A stretch of DNA of 64,000 bases from contig NZ_JAEUGD010000059.1 in NCBI RefSeq assembly GCF_016775155.1, positions 46,564-110,563 of the forward strand, given 5' to 3'. How positions within the stretch are numbered: the stretch's first letter is position 1; each line of letters begins with the position of its first letter. The notes below the pieces were generated by a model. That model worked only from the letters and a program-made list of their open reading frames with translations, had not been told where the DNA came from and made no database searches. Made by a program: the position numbers and the translations under genes. Positions 57,337-64,000 of the stretch are shown here, piece after piece. The DNA comes from Fulvivirga marina (GTDB lineage: Bacteria; Bacteroidota; Bacteroidia; Cytophagales; Cyclobacteriaceae).

Positions 57337-59595
57337 TTAAAATTTAAAATTCAGGTTAGCAAAAACATTACGACCCAGAGCAAAAATAGGGCTATTACCT
57401 CCTCTTACCGACCTGTTCAAATGCTCATAATAATTTTCATTAAGCAAGTTGTTAACTCCAATATTTGCAGATAAACCTTTCGAAATCTGGTACCCCACTT
57501 TTACATCCAATAAACCAAAAGATGGAGTTTTAGTCTCTCCAAATTCTTCTGAAATTCGTGATTGCTCAGCTACATACCGGAAAATAACCTCTGGTCTAAG
57601 TCTACCTGCGAAGTAACTACCATAAAGTGCATATCGAAAGTCCAATGGGGCAATTTCGGGCAAAGGTTCATTCCGCTCTAAATCCTTCCCATAGGTATAA
57701 GCAATTCCCAAACGATGTACCAAGCCAGCTATTAGTTTTTGATTCCAGCTAATCTCAAATCCTGACTTCAATGCTTCATCAATATTTACATATGATCTAA
57801 CGCCCGGACTCATAGGAAGTCTGGGAATAAGCGCGGTGTCAATTGTAGATGAGATATAATCCTGCAAATAGGCCGCAAATAGGTCAATATTAATAACTGA
57901 TTCCTCCTTTATGCTCCACTTGAAATTAAGGTCAGCCTGATAATTTGTCTCAGGGTGGAGTTGTGGGTTTCCCAGCATTTCATATGGATCCTGCCCAATG
58001 GGAAAATAGTTGATATAGCGCTCCGCTAAACTGCCACTACGTTGTGCCCTGGCTACCCACAAGCCAGTTTGAAGCTTACCATCGAAGTCTTTCAACAACC
58101 CTATACTAAAATTAGGATTAATTTGTGTTATCTGAGTTTCCGGATAGACCTGTGTAAACTCACTGGTTGGATCATTTACATTAGCCGTATTAAATTCCAG
58201 TCTACCGGATATAACATAGTCAAAACTCCCACCATTGATCTGATACTCTGCAAAGAATCCGTTTTTGATGATCCTCCCATCCTGCCAGGCATTGTCCGTA
58301 GCAATATTACCTGCCATAGGTCCCATCAGGTATTCTCTTACGCGTGTGCCCTCTGCACCCTCTATCCTTACATCTGCACCTGCATATAATTTATTGTTCT
58401 CCAAAGCCCACACTGCTTCAGTTCTTCCTCCATAATTATATGTTTTCGCTAATGTCTGGGCATTTAGCATTCTTGGATCCAGTGGCTTAAGGAGATTGTC
58501 CATCAGGTGATCTACGAAAGAACCGAATAAGGTTGTATTCCAGCTTTGAAGTCTCTTACCCTCAAACAGGATGTCATGTCTTGCATTGAACATCCACGTA
58601 TTGTCTTCTCTCAAGTCCATGGCTAATGCAGGAAAATCTGTATCCCGAGCTCTATTATAGATAGCCGACAAGCGTAATTGCTGCTTTGAGGATAATCTAA
58701 CACCGATGTTAGTACCAAAACTTTCTCTTTCAAAACCTGCCTGTACCGTCTCATCATCTCCGGTAGTGTAGTCCGTACCTTGAGACCATGACGTAAACAG
58801 GCTAAGGTTGTAACTCTTACGACTAGAACCTATTTGGCTTTCTCCTCTGATTACATTCCCATTGCTCTCATAACCGCCAGATAATCTACCATAAAATTCA
58901 GGTTGACTACTAAAACGCAACTGAGCCGGAATAAAATTAATGGTGGCTCCAAGCCCCGTCCCAAATCGTAATGCATGCGGACCTTTCAGAATTTCAATTC
59001 TCTCCATCATATTGGGTGCCATTTGACTCGTAGGTGGATCCATCCTATTAGGACAAGCAGCCGTGACACTTTGAGCTCCGTTCACTACTACATTAAGCTG
59101 ATCATACTTAAATCCTCTAAAAACCGGATCAAAACCATAATTACCTCCCTTGCGAATACTATTAAAGGCAGGTGTTTGATTCAGTATATGGGCAGCATCA
59201 TGCTCTAAACGATCCTGATACTCAATTTTAAGCTCCCCCTTCGGCTGGGAGCTTTGGCCTTTCATGGCGATGATTGTAACCGGAAAGAGGTTCACTGTTA
59301 CAGATCTCCTGTAATCCACACCTTTGCTACTAGCCGCTTGAACCTGCTGGTCTGTTAACGACCACGTACCATAGTTTATGTGAGATAACTTCATTATGGC
59401 TCCTTCCTTATAACTGAAAATAATTCTACCATTTTCATCAGAAAAACCGTTTTCACCATCATAATCAAAGGTTGCCTGTACAATCGGCATCCCACTCTCA
59501 ATGTCGAGAAATCTGATTTCTTTTTGCTCAGATTGAGCAAATATGTTGATCGACAGCATGCTAAATACTGCCAAAATAAAATATTTAAGACTCAT
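57337..59595 (-). CDS. TonB-dependent outer-membrane receptor, OprC/NosA copper type
   Basis: A 752-residue receptor. Signal peptide (1-20), a CarboxypepD_reg-like domain (about 25-110), plug domain (about 125-235) and a 22-strand barrel ending in NVFANLNFKF. The plug contains CPNRMDPPTSQ (near 180), the C-x-x-x-M copper site and surrounding signature of OprC-type copper receptors. Copper or a copper complex is therefore the likely ligand. A small secreted Cys-motif protein lies upstream on the same strand, as often in Bacteroidota metal-uptake loci. Confidence 0.92.
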   Translation of the reverse strand: MSLKYFILAVFSMLSINIFAQSEQKEIRFLDIESGMPIVQATFDYDGENGFSDENGRIIFSYKEGAIMKLSHINYGTWSLTDQQVQAASSKGVDYRRSVTVNLFPVTIIAMKGQSSQPKGELKIEYQDRLEHDAAHILNQTPAFNSIRKGGNYGFDPVFRGFKYDQLNVVVNGAQSVTAACPNRMDPPTSQMAPNMMERIEILKGPHALRFGTGLGATINFIPAQLRFSSQPEFYGRLSGGYESNGNVIRGESQIGSSRKSYNLSLFTSWSQGTDYTTGDDETVQAGFERESFGTNIGVRLSSKQQLRLSAIYNRARDTDFPALAMDLREDNTWMFNARHDILFEGKRLQSWNTTLFGSFVDHLMDNLLKPLDPRMLNAQTLAKTYNYGGRTEAVWALENNKLYAGADVRIEGAEGTRVREYLMGPMAGNIATDNAWQDGRIIKNGFFAEYQINGGSFDYVISGRLEFNTANVNDPTSEFTQVYPETQITQINPNFSIGLLKDFDGKLQTGLWVARAQRSGSLAERYINYFPIGQDPYEMLGNPQLHPETNYQADLNFKWSIKEESVINIDLFAAYLQDYISSTIDTALIPRLPMSPGVRSYVNIDEALKSGFEISWNQKLIAGLVHRLGIAYTYGKDLERNEPLPEIAPLDFRYALYGSYFAGRLRPEVIFRYVAEQSRISEEFGETKTPSFGLLDVKVGYQISKGLSANIGVNNLLNENYYEHLNRSVRGGNSPIFALGRNVFANLNFKF

Positions 59596-59699
59596 TTTGA
59601 TTATTTAAAAATTAGGAATAATAAATCAGGGTAAGAACAAAACATACCCTTTAACGCACTAGCCATCAGGCAGGTGCTCCACAGTTAAAACCAAAAAAA

Positions 59700-60086
59700 T
59701 TAAATCAAATTGAGTTTCGGTGGGCGAAATATATCAACAACAAAAGAAGAACTATACAAGCTATTATTATACGCCGCGTTGAGTTGGTCAAGATACCTGT
59801 AAGCAATTATCAACCCGTTAAAAGAACTTTTGACATAGTAGTAAACAACTTTCTGTCTTTGTTCCTTACTCGTTGGCGCTTGTTTGTCTTCCTTTTCCTC
59901 AGCTTTCTTAAGCTCCTTAGAAAGGTAGCATTTTCCATTACAGGTAGTAATCGGCTCATCCTTATTAATGCAAAGTACCTTTGCGATAAAATCCTGATTG
60001 ATTTTAAAATCGATCATTATTCCAATTTTTGTCAAATTGGGTAGCATGACTGCCACTATCATTAATATGGAAAATGTCTTTTTCAA
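59700..60086 (-). CDS. Small Cys-motif envelope protein upstream of the copper receptor
   Basis: A 128-residue protein with an N-terminal hydrophobic signal or anchor (FSILMIVAVMLPNLTKIG) and the cluster C-x9-CNGKC followed by YLSKELKKAEEKED. The C-terminus FRPPKLNL is also seen in similar Bacteroidota proteins that accompany TonB receptors. The Cys cluster could hold a metal ion. It begins 491 bp before the receptor start and shares its strand. Confidence 0.75.
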   Translation of the reverse strand: MKKTFSILMIVAVMLPNLTKIGIMIDFKINQDFIAKVLCINKDEPITTCNGKCYLSKELKKAEEKEDKQAPTSKEQRQKVVYYYVKSSFNGLIIAYRYLDQLNAAYNNSLYSSSFVVDIFRPPKLNLI

Positions 60087-60165
60087 ATGCTCTTGGAGAG
60101 AATGCCGAAAATAGTCAATCTAGTTATTTTCAAATGATGTACTTCATTAATAAAACAGATATTCT

Positions 60166-60570
60166 CTACATCTTACAATTCAACTCTAACCCATCATGAT
60201 CTTTTGAACAACCCGAATAACTTTTGTCATACTTCACAAAAAAGTGTATCCATATAGATCTACTTAACCTGAGCACTAGAGGAAGGAGAAGAAGAACTGC
60301 ACTAATGATCCCAATTACATACCATGAGGTAGGTGCCTGAGGCGCCAATACTATTAGAGCCACTGATACAGATGTAAAAATAGCAACCTGTAAAGCATAA
60401 CTGACATACATTGCTCCATCATAGAAAGCCGGCTCTAGCTGATAACGTTGCTCACAGCATGGACATTTATCATGCATTTTGGCAAATGATTTTAGGTTAT
60501 ATACATTATTAGTGAACAACTTTCCTTGTCTGCATCTAGGACATTGTTGTTTAATAATATTCTTTAGCAT
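60166..60570 (-). CDS. DUF983 membrane protein
   Basis: A 134-residue protein with two N-terminal Cys pairs (CPRCRQG and CPCCEQ, a zinc ribbon), the family signature LEPAFYDGAMYVSYALQ, and two membrane helices (about 55-80 and 85-108). Length and order match DUF983 proteins of Bacteroidota. The function is unknown. It is 79 bp upstream of the Cys-motif protein and may be the first gene of that unit. Confidence 0.88.
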   Translation of the reverse strand: MLKNIIKQQCPRCRQGKLFTNNVYNLKSFAKMHDKCPCCEQRYQLEPAFYDGAMYVSYALQVAIFTSVSVALIVLAPQAPTSWYVIGIISAVLLLLPLVLRLSRSIWIHFFVKYDKSYSGCSKDHDGLELNCKM

Positions 60571-60827
60571 CTCATTTTTGCTGCTAATATGCTAATCTTA
60601 TTTGTCGATTATCGTAACAATTGTTACACGAAACCCTATTTTAAGGCTTCGGCATAAACCAGGTAGCTTTATATAAGCTTTGCGCTGAGTCCTGATTTTA
60701 ATTCAAAGAATATTGTCAATAACATGAACTTTATGATTAATTAAAGAACTTGCAGAGCTATGAAAAGGAGAGCTATACCAAACCAACAATTCAACGTAAG
60801 CCATTGAAAAACCATATTTTAAAAACA

Positions 60828-60861
60828 AAATAGCCGGTTATTTTCCAATAACTGGCTATTT
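60828..60861 (+). terminator. Long hairpin upstream of marR-type gene
   Basis: AAATAGCCGGTTATT-TTCC-AATAACTGGCTATTT: 15 pairs with one G-U and a four-base loop. No annotated plus-strand gene ends here, so it may terminate an unannotated short RNA or act in the regulator's leader. Confidence 0.6.
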
Positions 60862-60930
60862 GTAGGTATTCCCTACTAGTCCTCGGACAGTTGAATTATT
60901 TAACTTTAACGATAAAAAAATCAATTCATT

Positions 60931-60950
60931 GTTTGTATGTACAAACATTT
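60931..60950. promoter_or_regulatory. MarR-type operator (palindrome)
   Basis: GTTTGTA-TG-TACAAAC is a perfect palindrome with seven-base arms just upstream of the MarR gene. Its right half, extended (TGTACAAACATT), occurs again before the next gene. Confidence 0.65.
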
Positions 60951-60971
60951 GTTATATACTTGCTCCATCAA

Positions 60972-61397
60972 ATGGAAAATTGTAAGTCAAAATATTGTGG
61001 TTGTTTATATTATTCTGCGAATGCTTTAGCTAGAATAATGACAAAAATGGCCGATGAAGAATTTGCAACTACAGGTTTAACGTCTTCGTATGCTTTCTTA
61101 CTAATGACAGTATGTGAAAAGCCGGGGATTCAACCCAAAGAAATTAGTCACCACATGCAATTAACACCTTCAACAGTGACTCGATTAATTGAAAAAATGG
61201 AATATAGAGGATATTTAAAGCGTGAACATATTGGAAGAACAACCGCAGTTTACCCAACTCAACTAGGCGAGGACTTGCATCCTAAAATTAAAGAAGCATG
61301 GAAAAAACTTTATCAACGTTATTCCAACATCTTAGGTAAAACTGAGGGCGATAAACTCACGGAATTAATCAACGAAGCAAATGAAAGGCTAGAATAA
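60972..61397 (+). CDS. MarR-family transcriptional regulator
   Basis: A 141-residue regulator. The ATG at 60972 (MENCKSKYCGC) is preferred; the longer frame to 60891 would run through the operator. The winged helix-turn-helix is clear (GIQPKEISHHMQLTPSTVTRLIEKMEYRGYLKRE). Two or three Cys at the extreme N-terminus (C4, C9, C11) could make it redox- or electrophile-sensitive. The operator in front suggests autoregulation, and the same box before the oxidoreductase marks the target genes. Confidence 0.9.
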   Translation: MENCKSKYCGCLYYSANALARIMTKMADEEFATTGLTSSYAFLLMTVCEKPGIQPKEISHHMQLTPSTVTRLIEKMEYRGYLKREHIGRTTAVYPTQLGEDLHPKIKEAWKKLYQRYSNILGKTEGDKLTELINEANERLE

Positions 61398-61422
61398 TTT
61401 TTTTTGTATCTCAAATATTGCG

Positions 61423-61434
61423 TGTACAAACATT
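61423..61434. promoter_or_regulatory. Second MarR-type box
   Basis: TGTACAAACATT, identical to 60938-60949, 24 bp before the oxidoreductase ATG. Only the right half of the palindrome is well kept. Confidence 0.5.
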
Positions 61435-61458
61435 AATAATAAATTAATAAATAAAATC

Positions 61459-62148
61459 ATGAAAATCACAATTTTAGGAACCGGAATGGTAGGACAAACA
61501 GTAGCATCAAAACTGTTTAAATTAGGACATATCGTAACAATGGGAACAAGAAATCCCGAAGAAACTAAGCAACGAACACAAGCCAATCAAATAACTGGTG
61601 AATCATTTTCAGATTGGTTTAAAAAACAGGAAGGTATTAAGTTAACAAATCTCGAAGAGTCTGCTCTAGAGGCCGACTTCGTGATAAATGCAACCAGTGG
61701 GCAGGCATCAATTGATGTATTGAAAAAAGTAGGGGAAGCTAACTTATCCGGAAAAGTTCTTTTAGACATTGCAAATCCATTAGACTTTTCACAAGGAATG
61801 CCTCCCAGCCTTTTTGTATCTAATACCGATTCTTTGGGAGAACAAATACAAAAGGAATTTCCAGAATTAAAGGTGGTTAAGAGTTTAAACACAATGAACA
61901 TGCTTATAATGATGAATCCTGAAAGCATCCCTGGTAACCATAATGTTTTTGTAAGTGGCAATGATGCAAACGCAAAGGAAAAGGTTAGTGGCTTGTTAAA
62001 ATCTATCGGCTGGAAACAAGAAAATATCATTGACTTAGGTGATATTACTACAGCAAGAGGAACTGAAATGTTACTCCCAATCTGGTTAAGATTATGGACC
62101 GCATTAGGACATGCTAATTTCAACTTTCATATTCAACAATCAAAATAA
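61459..62148 (+). CDS. NADP-dependent oxidoreductase, F420/NADP reductase-like fold
   Basis: A 229-residue Rossmann-fold protein: nucleotide motif ILGTGMVGQTVASKL (residues 4-18), the GTRNPEET turn typical of NADP binding, and DFVINATSG and LLDIANPLDFSQG as in the F420_oxidored family (NAD-binding domain with a short helical tail). The small size fits the stand-alone reductases induced by MarR-type regulators. The substrate is unknown. Confidence 0.88.
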   Translation: MKITILGTGMVGQTVASKLFKLGHIVTMGTRNPEETKQRTQANQITGESFSDWFKKQEGIKLTNLEESALEADFVINATSGQASIDVLKKVGEANLSGKVLLDIANPLDFSQGMPPSLFVSNTDSLGEQIQKEFPELKVVKSLNTMNMLIMMNPESIPGNHNVFVSGNDANAKEKVSGLLKSIGWKQENIIDLGDITTARGTEMLLPIWLRLWTALGHANFNFHIQQSK

Positions 62149-62151
62149 CTC

Positions 62152-62973
62152 ATTCAACAACTAAAATTTAATATTACAGGAGCTAGTGGTGGCTTTGGGA
62201 AACTAACCGTATTGTCATTATTGGAAAAGGGACACCAGGTGGCTGCAACAATGCGAAACCCTCTTGGTAAGAACAAGAAAATAGCCACTGAATTGAAAGA
62301 TGCAGGGGCAATTATCATTGAAATGGATGTAACGGATACCGAAAGTGTAAACAGTGGCGTTCAGCAAGCTATTGATGCTTTAGGTGGTTTAGATGTTGTA
62401 GTGAACAATGCCGGGAGAGGTGTTTCCGGAATGCAAGAGCATTTCACTCCTGAAGATTTCCAACAAATATTGGATGTAAATGTAATCGGCGTTCAACGCG
62501 TAAATAGGGCTGCGTTACCCTTTTTAAGAAAGCAGGGACGTGGATTATTAATTCACATTTCAAGTTTACTTGGAAGAATTGCTCTTCCATTTTACGGACC
62601 ATATCAATCTGCTAAATGGGCAGTTGAAGCAATGGCTGAAAATTATCGTGTTGAGTTGTCAGGTTTTGGCGTTCAATCAACCATCATTGAACCGGGTGGA
62701 TACCCAACCTCATTTATGACTAATCTTATGACACCTTCAGATAGTAACAGGAACGAAAGTTATGGTGATTTTATGGATGTACCTGCAATGGCAGCAGCAG
62801 GATTTGAGGAACAATTAAAAAATACTCCTGAACAAAATCCACAAAAAGTGGCAGATGCAGTTGCACATTTAATTGAAACACCCGCCAAAGAACGTCCCTT
62901 TAGAACCACATTGTGGATTTTATGGGTTGGAGAGATGGAATTCAAAACTACAATGACCAGTTTGAACAGTTAA
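62152..62973 (+). CDS. Short-chain dehydrogenase/reductase without a standard start codon
   Basis: A classical SDR: cofactor motif TGASGGFGKLT (62176-62208), NNAGRG (near 62405), active-site Ser in HISSLLGRIAL and Y-x-x-x-K in YQSAKW. The frame is open back to the stop of the preceding gene but has no ATG/GTG/TTG before the cofactor motif; the only candidates are ATT at 62152 or 62173. TTG at 62212 would remove the cofactor loop. Either a rare ATT start, coupling to the preceding stop, or loss of the native start is needed to explain it. Confidence 0.82.
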   Translation: MQQLKFNITGASGGFGKLTVLSLLEKGHQVAATMRNPLGKNKKIATELKDAGAIIIEMDVTDTESVNSGVQQAIDALGGLDVVVNNAGRGVSGMQEHFTPEDFQQILDVNVIGVQRVNRAALPFLRKQGRGLLIHISSLLGRIALPFYGPYQSAKWAVEAMAENYRVELSGFGVQSTIIEPGGYPTSFMTNLMTPSDSNRNESYGDFMDVPAMAAAGFEEQLKNTPEQNPQKVADAVAHLIETPAKERPFRTTLWILWVGEMEFKTTMTSLNS

Positions 62974-63006
62974 CACAAGGTATGTTACAAGTAAAAAGTT
63001 GATTAA

Positions 63007-63444
63007 ATGAGAAACTTCACAGAACGAGAACAAGTGGTTGAAACTGTCAACCGCTTGTTTTATTATACTGACTTCCAGCAATGGGAAAAGCTGATAAAAG
63101 AAGTCTTTGCCGAAGAGGTAATATTAGACATGACCTCATTGGGTGCACCAGCAATTGAAACCTTAACCGGAAAGCAAATTTGTGAAATGTGGAAAGAAGG
63201 GTTTAAAGAATTGGATGCAATTCATCATCAATCAGGGAACTATATCATTGACATTGAGGGAGATATTGCTTCGGTTAAAGCATATGCCATTGCAAGTCAT
63301 TATAAAAAGAATGCTACCAAGGGAACAACCCGGGAATTTATCGGGAGTTATGACTTTCGATTGGTCAAATTTAAGAACAACTGGAAAATTGACAGATTTA
63401 CCTTTAACCTGAAATATATGACAGGAAATACAGAGCTTAATTAA
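63007..63444 (+). CDS. SnoaL-like/NTF2-fold protein
   Basis: A 145-residue protein with the SnoaL_4-type pattern: an N-terminal helix pair (EREQVVETVNRLFYYTDFQQWEKL), a His-containing strand (DAIHHQSGNYIIDIEGD) and a final beta-strand pair (KNNWKIDRFTFNLKYMTG). Such proteins are small hydratase, isomerase or ligand-binding domains. It is the last gene of the MarR-linked group, 33 bp behind the SDR. Confidence 0.85.
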   Translation: MRNFTEREQVVETVNRLFYYTDFQQWEKLIKEVFAEEVILDMTSLGAPAIETLTGKQICEMWKEGFKELDAIHHQSGNYIIDIEGDIASVKAYAIASHYKKNATKGTTREFIGSYDFRLVKFKNNWKIDRFTFNLKYMTGNTELN

Positions 63445-63456
63445 AGCACGAAAGTT

Positions 63457-63540
63457 CAATCGAATAGACCGCTCTGACTCGAAATGAGCCAGGGTACGCC
63501 TCTCACACCACCGTACGGGTCTCGTATACGGAGGTATTGA
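63457..63540 (-). mobile_element. Degenerate group II intron 3' end (domain V/VI-like)
   Basis: Read on the minus strand, CCTCCGTATACGAGACCCG followed by TACGGTGGTGTGAGAGG resembles domain V of bacterial group II introns, shortened by about four bases. A following hairpin (CTGGCTC/GAGTCAG) and the end CTATTCGATT resemble domain VI. No maturase is present. This is recognition from memory and needs a covariance search. Confidence 0.45.
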
Positions 63541-63733
63541 ATTTTAAGGTATGAACTTTCGAATAGTCTTGTATCATACTTTCATAAGCTTTCCTTTTAA
63601 GCCGTGACAAGGTTATTGTAGTGCCAGTTTTTAATAAAAGATATATAGATTTTGCCCACTATCGAAGTTTTTGAAAAGTTTGCAGTTCACTCCTAAAACA
63701 ATTCGAAGAATAGTGCACAAGTGGACGTATGCG

Positions 63734-64000
63734 CTAGATGGGGTTTGTGGGGATTTCCGCTATAATGTAAGGAACCGCATCTTCACTGGCAATTTTATCC
63801 AAAATCCGGTCAATACTTTGAGCCATATTATTATCACCATCAACTGGCAGGTCCAGCACTTCAACATTGTCGATACAAGCCGCAACTCTTCTTGCCTGGT
63901 CGTGGTTCCACCGTAACAGTAGCAAACAAGGCTTCAAATCACTCTAAAAATTGAGTCTTGGCCAATTTTTCATCACAAATATCCAGACGGTGGGTGGTTA
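63734..64000 (-). pseudogene. Broken Cys/Met-metabolism PLP-dependent enzyme
   Basis: The minus-strand frame reads QARRVAACIDNVEVLDLPVD and ends PYIIAEIPTNPI-stop, typical of the middle of Cys/Met-metabolism PLP enzymes (cystathionine synthase/lyase-like), whose chain should continue well beyond this point. Upstream pieces in other frames (FEALFATVT; CYGGTTTRQ) show frameshifts and a stop. The gene is truncated and decayed, next to the intron remnant. Confidence 0.6.

Larger units (their letters stand above)
60571..60971. other. Intergenic region with hairpin and MarR operator
   Basis: 400 bp between divergent genes. It contains a 15-codon ATG frame (60760-60807, not supported further), a 15 bp hairpin at 60828-60861 and the MarR palindrome at 60931. 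No other gene is visible. Confidence 0.5.

Noticed and set aside
61587..62123. 178-codon minus-strand frame opposite the oxidoreductase
   Set aside because: It mirrors the conserved Rossmann-fold gene and has no motif of its own.

Overview
The window looks like a chromosomal segment of a Bacteroidota bacterium, probably a marine-type Cytophagales (family-level placement is inference). Supporting signs are the moderate-to-low GC, weak Shine-Dalgarno signals, CarboxypepD-type TonB receptor, DUF983 protein, AraC/LysR/MarR regulators typical of the phylum, GG-leader peptide precursor and SPII lipoproteins. No tRNA, rRNA or CRISPR array was seen.

Region 1 (1-34.9 kb, all minus strand) is a large part of a hybrid NRPS/PKS lipopeptide cluster read from right to left. 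The order is FAAL-ACP-C-A-PCP-E (34927-28460), an FtsX/MacB-type permease (27978-25609), then C-A-PCP-KS-AT-KR-ACP-C-A-PCP-C-A-PCP (25547-11781), TubC dock-C-A-PCP (11761-8399), KS-AT-ACP-C-A-PCP (8356-2216), and TubC dock-C-A truncated by the left edge (2169-1). The hand-read adenylation codes suggest Asn (or Asp) in module 1, epimerised to D, and Gly after each malonyl extension. The start is therefore a fatty-acyl-D-Asn unit, the architecture used as a cleavable prodrug cap in colibactin- and zwittermicin-like pathways. No thioesterase, phosphopantetheinyl transferase or cap-removing peptidase lies inside the window; these would be beyond the left edge. A ParB-fold DNA-binding protein (36298-35420) sits upstream and could be the cluster regulator.

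Region 2 (36.4-49.2 kb) holds an orphan small protein, a beta-CASP metallo-beta-lactamase nuclease, and an AAA+ ATPase of the kind that accompanies extracellular contractile injection systems. The ATPase is followed by an 1117-residue modular protein with a coiled-coil N-terminus, a GH19-like muramidase/chitinase domain, peptidoglycan-binding-like domains and a papain-like Cys/His domain at the C-terminus. Behind it come lipoproteins, a decayed copy of the C-terminal catalytic domain, and a frameshifted lipoprotein. The arrangement looks like an effector/immunity island under turnover. A four-helix membrane protein, an AraC regulator and a transglutaminase-like protein follow.

Region 3 (49.2-55.6 kb) is a DAB-type inorganic carbon accumulation operon (small protein, dabB, dabA, DUF6671-like zinc-ribbon protein) with a divergent LysR regulator and a clear palindrome between them.

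Region 4 (55.6-64 kb) contains an orphan GG-leader Cys/Thr-rich peptide precursor, a DUF4303-like protein, a 53-codon small ORF with its own terminator, and an OprC-like copper TonB receptor with a small Cys-motif secreted protein and a DUF983 protein. A MarR-controlled set follows (MarR, F420/NADP-type oxidoreductase, SDR without a usual start codon, SnoaL-like protein). The right edge has a degenerate group II intron 3' end and a broken PLP-enzyme gene.
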